Source of the DNA: Anaerolineales bacterium
GTDB taxonomy: Bacteria > Chloroflexota > Anaerolineae > 4572-78 > J111
Direction: 5' to 3'
DNA: 35,264 nucleotides
NCBI GenBank assembly: GCA_012032575.1
Contig: JAAUSP010000008.1
Location: 1-35,264 of the forward strand
A program made the position numbers and the translations under genes. The notes under the pieces were generated by a model. It saw only the letters and a list, made by a program, of their open reading frames with translations. It was not told where the DNA came from and made no database searches. How positions within the stretch are numbered: position 1 is the stretch's first letter; each line of letters begins with the position of its first letter. Below, piece by piece: positions 17,152 through 24,869 of this stretch.

Positions 17152-17816
17152 TGCGCTTATTAAAATCGTTATTTTATCAATTGGTTGACGCCCTCCAAAC
17201 CTTTCGAATCAAAGGTTGGCGTGCCGGGTTGACTCAACTGGCTAAAACTGGTCGGCGAGTGATTTATAACCAGGATGAGTTTATTGTTCTGGCCAAAGCT
17301 CTTTTTCCGGCTGAACCACCCCCTGATCCGTTGCCAGGATTGACAGTGCGCCGTTTGACTACTGAGGCGGATGTGAATAAACTGGAACCTTTGGCCGGTG
17401 CTACCGATATGGTCCGGTTTCAGCGTATGTTCGCACTGGGCGCAGTTGTATTTGCTGCCTTTCTGGAGGGTCAGGTAATCGGTTGGGGGTGGTTGGCTGA
17501 CAAAATTGATCCCCAAACTAATCGGGTACAGGCTCCGTTGAATCCTGGTGATGCCTGTCTCTATGACCTTTTTGTGGCCCCAGACTTTCGAGATCGAGGT
17601 ATTGCTCAAAGGCTAGTTGCCAGCCGGCTACAATTTCTAAGGGATCACGGCTACCAGCGTTCGGTTATAACTTGTTCAAAAGATAATCTGGCTGCTTTAA
17701 AAGTGGCGCAACGAGTTGGTTATGTTTCTGTCGGAAAGAGCCACCATACCCGATTGCTATTTTGGGACCGTTATGAATATGAAACCTTCGAATTAGAGGA
17801 ACCTTATCGTGTATAG
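17151..17816 (+). CDS. GNAT-family N-acetyltransferase
   Basis: Start GTG 17151 overlaps the previous stop by one base and has AAGGA 8 nt upstream; a longer reading from 17124 lacks a ribosome site. The 221-residue protein has an N-terminal basic/amphipathic region and then a GNAT domain. Strand 4 reads CLYDLFVAPDFRDRGIAQRLVASRL, with the acetyl-CoA pyrophosphate loop R-D-R-G-I-A, and motif B reads KDNLAALKVAQRVGYVSVG. It likely acylates a small or polymer-linked amine. The last 8 bp overlap the CapK-like gene, so the two are co-translated. Confidence 0.75.
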   Translation: MRLLKSLFYQLVDALQTFRIKGWRAGLTQLAKTGRRVIYNQDEFIVLAKALFPAEPPPDPLPGLTVRRLTTEADVNKLEPLAGATDMVRFQRMFALGAVVFAAFLEGQVIGWGWLADKIDPQTNRVQAPLNPGDACLYDLFVAPDFRDRGIAQRLVASRLQFLRDHGYQRSVITCSKDNLAALKVAQRVGYVSVGKSHHTRLLFWDRYEYETFELEEPYRV

Positions 17817-19152
17817 GAACTTTTACCAGTTAATTCGGTTTGCCGTAAACTATCGGCGTGAACTGCGCCTTATGGATCACCTCCGTGAGTTTGAACGCAA
17901 TCAATGGTTGAACACAGAAGAACTTCGCCAAGTGTCCTGGCAAAAACTTAAGCAACTACTTGAACATGCTTATGTTAATGTGCCTTTTTATCAACAACGC
18001 TTCCGGGAAGTTGGCCTGACACCGGCTGACATTCGGACTGAGGCGGATTTTCTTCATCTGCCACTTTTGACTAAAGAGGATATTAATAAACATACCGACT
18101 TGCTTTTGGCTAGAAATTATCATAAAAATCAGTTGAAACGTGATGTGACCAGTGGTTCGACAGGAGTGCCCCTTGTCTTGTTTCGTGAGCGTGATCACGA
18201 TATAGTAGATGTGGCTGCCTTCATTCGTTATAGACATTGGTTTGGGTGTGAACCAGGCGACAAAATTGCCTGGATTTGGGGCAGGCGTGGTGATATTTCG
18301 GGATTGACTTTGACGCAGCGATTAAAGCGTGAACGTTGGTTGGATGGTTATCGGCCAACCCCTGAAAAACTCCAGCAATATGCTGAAATGTTACTCAAGT
18401 GGAAACCGGCGATAATCGCTGGCTATGGTAATGTTATCTATGTCTTCGCTGAGTATCTGCGTAGTCAACAAATTACCGGTATTCAACCAAAAGTTATTGA
18501 AACAACGGGAATGACCATTTGGCCTCATGAACGTGAAATAATTGCTCAGGTGTTCCAGTGTCCTGTTTCAGACCGGTATGGCAGCCACGAAGCCGGCGCA
18601 ATGATTGCTGGTGAATGTTCGGAACATAGTAAACACATATTTAATGATTTCTGTTACGTAGAAGTTCTGGCCGATGAACAACCAGCCAAGCCAGGGCAAA
18701 TGGGTGAGGTCATTATCACACCTCTTTACACTTTTGGAATGCCGCTAATTCGTTATCGGATGGCCGATATAGCGGTTCTGGCCGACAAACCTTGTCCTTG
18801 TGGACGTGGTTTGCCGGTATTAGACAACCTGGTTGGTCGCACAACCAGTATTTTTACCTTACCTAGTGGCAAATTACTATATGGAGGTATTTTTCGACAT
18901 ATAGTTTTAAAAGATACTCTGGCTATTCGCCAATTTAGGGTACATCAATCTGACAAAAATCAGATTGAGATTTTCTTGCAGCCAGGGAAAGAATTTGATG
19001 AAACTATTGTGAGCCAGGTAAAGCAACGATGTTTGGCTATTTTGGAAGGTGAACCGGTCAACCTAACCATCACTGTTACTGACGATATTTCTACCACAGC
19101 CGCCGGTAAATTTCTAGTAACCACCTCAGATGTGCCTGTTTCGTTTAATTAG
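17809..19152 (+). CDS. CapK/PaaK-like adenylate-forming enzyme
   Basis: The 447-residue protein belongs to the phenylacetate-CoA ligase-like group often called CapK in capsule loci. Visible landmarks are the P-loop TSGSTGVPLVLFRERD (about residue 118), the DRYGSHEAGAMIAGEC core motif, the zinc-type cysteines CPCGRGLPVLDNLVGR, and a C-terminal lobe ending TTAAGKFLVTTS. Such enzymes activate a carboxylate as an adenylate and may load it onto CoA or another carrier. In this operon it could supply the acyl group used by the adjacent GNAT/FemAB-type transferases. Start GTG 17809 follows GAGGA by about 10 nt. Confidence 0.8.
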   Translation: MYRNFYQLIRFAVNYRRELRLMDHLREFERNQWLNTEELRQVSWQKLKQLLEHAYVNVPFYQQRFREVGLTPADIRTEADFLHLPLLTKEDINKHTDLLLARNYHKNQLKRDVTSGSTGVPLVLFRERDHDIVDVAAFIRYRHWFGCEPGDKIAWIWGRRGDISGLTLTQRLKRERWLDGYRPTPEKLQQYAEMLLKWKPAIIAGYGNVIYVFAEYLRSQQITGIQPKVIETTGMTIWPHEREIIAQVFQCPVSDRYGSHEAGAMIAGECSEHSKHIFNDFCYVEVLADEQPAKPGQMGEVIITPLYTFGMPLIRYRMADIAVLADKPCPCGRGLPVLDNLVGRTTSIFTLPSGKLLYGGIFRHIVLKDTLAIRQFRVHQSDKNQIEIFLQPGKEFDETIVSQVKQRCLAILEGEPVNLTITVTDDISTTAAGKFLVTTSDVPVSFN

Positions 19153-19237
19153 GTGGGGGCTCAAACAAAATTCAAACTTTCTTGTGGTATTATCAGGGTA
19201 TATTTTGGTGGTAGTTGTAGAGAAGTGTGGAGGTAAG

Positions 19238-22200
19238 ATGGCTAAATATTTCACCAAGACAATGTTTTTAGGCCGATTATTCGTGGTGGTAGTTATAGTC
19301 ATTGGAACACTGTCTTTATCTGAACCTCTGGCGGCTGCACCGGTAGCCCAGGTTGCTGGCTCGATTCTACCACCCGACTCCGATCTGGATGGGTTGGCCG
19401 ATACAGTCGAACTTCAAGGCTGGATAAATGAAAGGGTCAATGATCAGGGGGGCGGCGCACCCTATTTTACCGATCCTTATGATGCCGACAGCGATGATGA
19501 TGGTCTGACCGATGGCGAAGAAAAGTTATTTAATACCCATCCTCTGGATAACAAGAATCCGGGCCTCTACACTATTTATGAAGATCGGTTTGAGACAAGT
19601 GAATACAGTTTTGCCTGGACCCCGGTAGCTCGTTCTGGACTCTACCGTCCCTACGGCCATCGAATGATTGGCCTTAATACCTTAGTTATTCGTCGGGGAA
19701 CAACTTTTACTGTTGGTGGTCCTCGGGTTGTTGATGGGGCTGCGGTAACGCTGAATTGGTCGGACGGGCTAAAGAACCCCGGTGTATTAAGCCCATTGAC
19801 AATTGGTCAGTCCAATCCCTGTGGTGACCAATGCAATAGTTGGAATGTCACTGCACCGTCTAATAGTACGGTGGGAAAATATAAACTCACGGCTAGTAAT
19901 GGCCAGGGTTGGACTGATACGTTAATCGTAGATGTTATTTTTGAAATGCCTTCTGATCTGACCCCTGCGCAAGTTGACGCTTTTTTGTATGATGGTGACC
20001 GTAACAATAAGCGTGATGAAACCGGAATTTGGTTTTATGGAAATGGTACTGACCCAGACCAGGATTTAAAGATTAGACTGTATGCATTAAGCTACGATTT
20101 TAGCCAATATGCGGCCTTTATCTTTGATGGCGCTGAAGCAGTCAGATATTACGGCAAAACGGCCAGTCAATACCCTAGCGCCATTCAAGTAATTCACGGC
20201 TTGAAGACAACCTGGGATGCTTCAGATCGCTTAACTAAGCAAGCTGATGCATTTACATGTTTTGCTTATCCCCTAACCCCTCGGACCACAGCCTGGAATA
20301 CCCTTTTTCCCGGGAGCAGTAATTTGAACAATCAATGTTCTAACATTGCCGGACTGGTTACCTCTTTGCATCGCTCGGTGGGAATTCCAGCCCGCATGGT
20401 CGCTGTGGACCACCGAGGCAGTAATTTTGATACTTCGACGGAAATCTGGACACGTTCAAGTTCCTCCGGCTCTTATAACTGGTATACGGCTCGAGCTTTT
20501 GTTTCGAATGAAGGAGACCCCAATAACCTCGGTTATTGTACCCAGACTCATGTGGCTAATGGGTATTATCCCCGGGTTAGCCGCGCCGAGTGGGGGCGTA
20601 CCCGTTACAAGCCCTATTCCAAAGTTTGGCCATCACGCGGTAATGGTGGTTCAAATGGCAACGAATGGATGATGGTAACAGCTAATGAAAATTGGGTATT
20701 AGAAGATGCTCGTAGTGGCTCTAGCGTTGACTATAAATGGGTAGTCTGGGATAAATATAATGTGGTCCGCCAGGATTGGTTTGAAACCCTGGCGATGCCT
20801 TATTGGAATTCTAATTATCGGGTAGACCTTGAGCCAGTTGATCTGGGTGAACCGGAAGTTGATAATCCGCCGGCCTGGAATCAACCCGCTCCTTCAGATT
20901 GGCTGCCGACTGTTCCGCCCGGCACTCCCACCCTTAACCCCATTGCTAACGCCGATGGTGACGGCAGTTATATTGTTAACTGGACTAATGCCAGTGAGGC
21001 CCAATATTATCAACTCGAAGAGGATAGTAACCCCGATTTTACCAGTCCAACCACACGATATTATGGAGGGAGTAAGACTAAAAATATTACTGGTCAACCC
21101 TCGGGTACCTGGTATTATCGGGTTCGTGCCGAAAACAACATTGGCACCAGCGCTACTTGGAGTAACATTCAGTCCGTAACCGTTGGTTCTGGTAGTGCCT
21201 CGCTTGTGGCGGCTGAAACTAGCTCACTTGAATTGATGACCCTTCAGACGGTCGAAGACCCAGCCTCCGCCTCCCTTAAAGTTCGCCTGGGGGAGGTTGT
21301 CAATGAATATGGCCTTGATGAAAATAGTGATGGTCAATTTGAGGCCCTGGTGCTTCAGGTTGAACTAGATGCTATAGAAGCAGGCAGCTATTGGATTCAA
21401 GGCCAATTGGGTACGGATCATCCCACAGCGGCTCCGTCGGGTGGCATTATTGCCATTGACGAATTTCAGGTAAATCTGGAACAAGGTCGGCAATTAGTCA
21501 ATCTGTTATTTGATGGTCTGAGTCTTTCACGTAACCGGATAGATGGCCCTTACCAACTTATGCATCTTTTAGTAACAGATGTAGAAAACCCGACCCCGTT
21601 AGATTTTGCCAACGCCTCAATTGCTTCTAAGAATAACTCCCACGTTACCGCTGCTTATAAATTCAACGCCTTCAAAACCTCAGATGCGATGTTTGCCCGT
21701 AGTTTCAATGACCGAGCTATTGATCTTAATCAAGATGGTTTTGCCGAGGGAGTTGAGATAGAGGCTGTGCTGGATATTTACCGCTCTGGTAATTTTACCG
21801 TTGTTGGTGAACTGTATGATAGCAATGACTTGTTATTGGGTGAGGCCACCTGGAGTGGAACGGACAGCCGGGCTGTCCTTCGTTTCAACTACATCGCCGG
21901 AGCTTCCGGGCCGTTCGAATTACGCAATTTGCGTCTGAGTCGGGCCGATGGTCAGGGTTTGGATGAATTGGAACGAGCTTATACTACTCAAAATGTCATT
22001 CAAGGCCAGCCTGTCTCCGGTTTTGTTGCTTCACCCTCGGCTGATAGCGGTGGCATAGGAACTATGGGTGTGGGTATTACCACGACTACCTATCTAGACA
22101 TTCCTGTTGATACCAACGCTAATGGCAAGTACGATGCCTTGGAAATTAAGGCGGGTATCGAGGTGGTTACGCCGGATAATTACCAACTAGAGGGCTGGTT

Positions 22201-23332
22201 GGTAGACGAACAGGGCGAGTTGGTGTCCTGGACGCAAACCGGGCCGGTCAGTTTGGCAGCCGGCACTCAGGAACTAAGCCTGACTTACGATGGGCGAACT
22301 CTGGCTGATTATATGAAAACACGCGGTCTGGCTTCTCAAAAATTTACTTTAGTGGCATTGAAACTCTACACTGGTCCACTAAAATGGAATGAAATTAATG
22401 ATGAGGTTGATGTAGCTTATACAACTCGGAGCTATGGGATTAATGAATTTGAACCGGCGGTCAAGGGGGCAGTCGTGTCATTGGAAGACTATGTTGAAAA
22501 TGGGGTTGGTCAATGGACAGCTCAGGAACCGTGGTCTCTTGTAGAGACTGGAACCTACTTTAGCCCCACTCATGCGTGGCGAGCAGGAAATGCAAACGCT
22601 GTTTTGGACACAGTGTTGAACCTGGACAACGTGGCCGACCCGATCTTGAAGTTTAGAACCTATTACCAACTGGCAGGCAGCGGTGAAAGTGCTTACGTCA
22701 AAGTTTCTGGTAATGGGAGCAACTGGCAAACGGTCGCAACCTTTTCCGGAACGATCAAATCTTGGGAGACCCAAGAGCTTGACTTAAGGACCTATGATGG
22801 ACAACCGAATCTGTACTTGCGTTTTGAACTCAATTCCACGGGTGGGGCATCTAACGATTTTTGGTACCTTGACGATCTCTTAATTGTATTCGACTCATTT
22901 GATACTGATGGTGATGGTTTGGCCGATGAGAATGACCCCAATCCCACTAACCCCGATACCGACGGTGATGGTCTGCCCGATGGATGGGAGGTGGATCATG
23001 GTTCTGACCCAACAGTAAATAACGGCTCGGACCTTGACAACGATGGTTTAAGTAATGCAGATGAATTTGTGCATAGCACCGACCCTCTCAATCCAGATAC
23101 GGATGGGGATGGCCTGCCCGATGGTTGGGAAGTGAGCACTGGACTCGATCCAAACGACGACGCAGATGATAATGGTGCTGATGGCGACCCGGACAATGAT
23201 GATTTGACCAATGAAGAGGAATACAACAAGGGTACCGATCCTAACAAGCCAGATACTGATAATGATGGCATACCGGATAATGAGGACCCCAGGATCGATT
23301 TTATGATCTTTTTGCCTGCTATCTTCAAGTAG
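19238..23332 (+). CDS. Large secreted protein with transglutaminase-like domain and thrombospondin type-3 calcium repeats
   Basis: ATG 19238 is chosen because GGAGG lies 4 nt upstream and gives a clean signal peptide (RLFVVVVIVIGTLSLSEPLAAAP). The 1364-residue protein starts with TSP3-like calcium repeats (DSDLDGLADTVE, DADSDDDGLTDGEE). A transglutaminase-like domain follows, whose candidate nucleophile is in NNQCSNIAGLVTSLHRSVGIPARMVAVDHRG; the usual His-Ala-Trp is not obvious. An FN3-like domain (GTPTLNPIANADGDG to YYRVRAENNIG) and repeated beta-rich modules come next. The last 150 residues are more TSP3 repeats (DTDGDGLPDGWEV twice), and the end is FMIFLPAIFK. It is probably calcium-stabilised and displayed on the cell surface. 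It sits between polymer genes and the sugar dehydrogenase. Confidence 0.8.
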   Translation: MAKYFTKTMFLGRLFVVVVIVIGTLSLSEPLAAAPVAQVAGSILPPDSDLDGLADTVELQGWINERVNDQGGGAPYFTDPYDADSDDDGLTDGEEKLFNTHPLDNKNPGLYTIYEDRFETSEYSFAWTPVARSGLYRPYGHRMIGLNTLVIRRGTTFTVGGPRVVDGAAVTLNWSDGLKNPGVLSPLTIGQSNPCGDQCNSWNVTAPSNSTVGKYKLTASNGQGWTDTLIVDVIFEMPSDLTPAQVDAFLYDGDRNNKRDETGIWFYGNGTDPDQDLKIRLYALSYDFSQYAAFIFDGAEAVRYYGKTASQYPSAIQVIHGLKTTWDASDRLTKQADAFTCFAYPLTPRTTAWNTLFPGSSNLNNQCSNIAGLVTSLHRSVGIPARMVAVDHRGSNFDTSTEIWTRSSSSGSYNWYTARAFVSNEGDPNNLGYCTQTHVANGYYPRVSRAEWGRTRYKPYSKVWPSRGNGGSNGNEWMMVTANENWVLEDARSGSSVDYKWVVWDKYNVVRQDWFETLAMPYWNSNYRVDLEPVDLGEPEVDNPPAWNQPAPSDWLPTVPPGTPTLNPIANADGDGSYIVNWTNASEAQYYQLEEDSNPDFTSPTTRYYGGSKTKNITGQPSGTWYYRVRAENNIGTSATWSNIQSVTVGSGSASLVAAETSSLELMTLQTVEDPASASLKVRLGEVVNEYGLDENSDGQFEALVLQVELDAIEAGSYWIQGQLGTDHPTAAPSGGIIAIDEFQVNLEQGRQLVNLLFDGLSLSRNRIDGPYQLMHLLVTDVENPTPLDFANASIASKNNSHVTAAYKFNAFKTSDAMFARSFNDRAIDLNQDGFAEGVEIEAVLDIYRSGNFTVVGELYDSNDLLLGEATWSGTDSRAVLRFNYIAGASGPFELRNLRLSRADGQGLDELERAYTTQNVIQGQPVSGFVASPSADSGGIGTMGVGITTTTYLDIPVDTNANGKYDALEIKAGIEVVTPDNYQLEGWLVDEQGELVSWTQTGPVSLAAGTQELSLTYDGRTLADYMKTRGLASQKFTLVALKLYTGPLKWNEINDEVDVAYTTRSYGINEFEPAVKGAVVSLEDYVENGVGQWTAQEPWSLVETGTYFSPTHAWRAGNANAVLDTVLNLDNVADPILKFRTYYQLAGSGESAYVKVSGNGSNWQTVATFSGTIKSWETQELDLRTYDGQPNLYLRFELNSTGGASNDFWYLDDLLIVFDSFDTDGDGLADENDPNPTNPDTDGDGLPDGWEVDHGSDPTVNNGSDLDNDGLSNADEFVHSTDPLNPDTDGDGLPDGWEVSTGLDPNDDADDNGADGDPDNDDLTNEEEYNKGTDPNKPDTDNDGIPDNEDPRIDFMIFLPAIFK

Positions 23333-23373
23333 GAGCTAGTCGTTAAGATAACCAATCAGGTTTTGGTGTCACA

Positions 23374-23405
23374 AATCGAGGGGTGACAACTTTCGCCCCT
23401 CGATT
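23374..23405 (+). terminator. Intrinsic terminator after the TSP3 protein gene
   Basis: AATCGAGGGG (23374-23383) and CCCCTCGATT (23396-23405) form a perfect 10-bp stem with a 12-nt loop, followed by the T-rich GACTCTTTTATCTTT. It would separate transcription of this gene from the downstream algD-like gene. Confidence 0.65.
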
Positions 23406-23527
23406 GACTCTTTTATCTTTACTACACAGGTTGTCTCTCGGACAAGAGCAACAGCCTAACTCATTTTGTAGAAAGGAGATGTATACCCGTAGTTTTGTCG
23501 CTCTGACTACAGGATACAATGTATTAT

Positions 23528-24844
23528 ATGCGCATTGCGATTTTTGGTTTAGGTTATGTGGGGTGTGTTTCGGCAGCGTGTTTAGCTAATGAGGGACATC
23601 AGGTTATCGGCGTTGATGTTAGCCAGCTCAAAGTGGAAATGATTAATGCAGGAAAAAGCCCTATTATTGAGGCAGGCGTAGATAAGCTTATAGCCCAGGC
23701 AGTATCCCAGGGTAATTTGCGTGCCACGACCCTGGCCACGGAAGCAATTGCCCAATCTGAACTTTCATTTATTTGTGTGGGCACACCCAGCCATGAAAAT
23801 GGTAGTTTAGACTTGCAATATGTGCATCACGTGGCTGGCGAAATCGGTCAGGCTCTGGCCCGGCAGAGTGCTTATCACGTTGTCGCCGTGCGTAGTACCG
23901 TGCTGCCCGGTACTGTCTTTAAAGAAGTAATTCCGCTTTTGGAGGAAGCATCGGGCCGGCAGGTAGGCCGGGATTTTGGAGTTTGTTCTAATCCTGAATT
24001 TTTGCGCGAGAGCAGTGCTGTTGCTGATTTTCATCAACCGGCTTTTACCCTGATCGGTCAGTGGGACGAGCGCAGTGGAGATAGCGTAGCGGCTATCTAC
24101 AAAACCATTGATGCCCCTATTGTTCGCACTGATCTGCCTACAGCCGAGATGATAAAATATGTTAGCAATACTTTTCACGCTTTAAAAATAACATTTGCCA
24201 ATGAAATTGGTAATTTCTGTAAGAAGATGAACGTGGACAGCCATGAGGTGATGCGCATCTTCTGTATGGATACCAAACTGAATGTTTCTCCCGCTTATCT
24301 GAAACCGGGCTACGCTTTTGGTGGTTCTTGCCTGCCCAAAGATTTGCGGGCTTTGCTGCACCGGGCGCGCCAGGAAGATTTGGAATTGCCTGTTTTGCAG
24401 GCCATCTCCCGCAGTAACGAGTTACAGGCCCGGCTGGGAGTTGAAGCCGTACTACGCACCGGTAAGAAACGCATTGGTATTTTGGGCCTTAGTTTCAAAG
24501 CCGGTACTGACGATCTACGTGAAAGTCCGCTGGTATATCTGGCCGAAACTTTGCTAGGCAAAGGTTATGATTTGAGGATTTATGACGAAAATGTTTCAAT
24601 GGCGCGACTAACCGGAGCAAACAAGCAATATATTGAGAAAGTAATTCCTCATATCTCCTCATTATTAAGTTCATCTCTTGATGAAGTTTTAGCTACATCC
24701 GAAGTATTGGTTGTTGGAAATCGGCTGCCGGCTCTGACTGGTCTGCTGGAGCAAAAAAATAATCAGCATATTGTTATTGACTTGGTTCGTATTCGTGAAA
24801 CACTCAATGGCCTGGATGAGAATTATCAAGGAATTTGTTGGTGA
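23528..24844 (+). CDS. algD: GDP-mannose 6-dehydrogenase (AlgD-like)
   Basis: It oxidises GDP-mannose to GDP-mannuronate with two NAD+, the committed step to mannuronate-containing polymers. The protein matches AlgD along its length: RIAIFGLGYVGCVSAACLA (NAD-binding), FICVGTPS, VVAVRSTVLPGT, NPEFLRESSAV, FANEIGNF, and YAFGGSCLPKDLRAL with the catalytic Cys. Near the end come GLSFKAGTDDLRESPLVYLAE and the last residues GICW. Starting at ATG 23528 the catalytic Cys is residue 268, as in Pseudomonas AlgD. ATG 23519, three codons upstream with AGGA 4 nt before it, is the alternative start. UDP-glucose dehydrogenase is less likely, given the AlgD-type ending and the MDTKLNVSPAYLKPG region. Confidence 0.85.
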   Translation: MRIAIFGLGYVGCVSAACLANEGHQVIGVDVSQLKVEMINAGKSPIIEAGVDKLIAQAVSQGNLRATTLATEAIAQSELSFICVGTPSHENGSLDLQYVHHVAGEIGQALARQSAYHVVAVRSTVLPGTVFKEVIPLLEEASGRQVGRDFGVCSNPEFLRESSAVADFHQPAFTLIGQWDERSGDSVAAIYKTIDAPIVRTDLPTAEMIKYVSNTFHALKITFANEIGNFCKKMNVDSHEVMRIFCMDTKLNVSPAYLKPGYAFGGSCLPKDLRALLHRARQEDLELPVLQAISRSNELQARLGVEAVLRTGKKRIGILGLSFKAGTDDLRESPLVYLAETLLGKGYDLRIYDENVSMARLTGANKQYIEKVIPHISSLLSSSLDEVLATSEVLVVGNRLPALTGLLEQKNNQHIVIDLVRIRETLNGLDENYQGICW

Positions 24845-24869
24845 AAACACAGAAAGCAAATTTTAGAGA

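Noticed and set aside
23471..23589. Short reading frame after GAAAGGAGATG upstream of the algD-like gene
   Set aside because: The ribosome-site-like sequence is only one base from the ATG and the frame overlaps algD with no recognisable product; it is probably chance.
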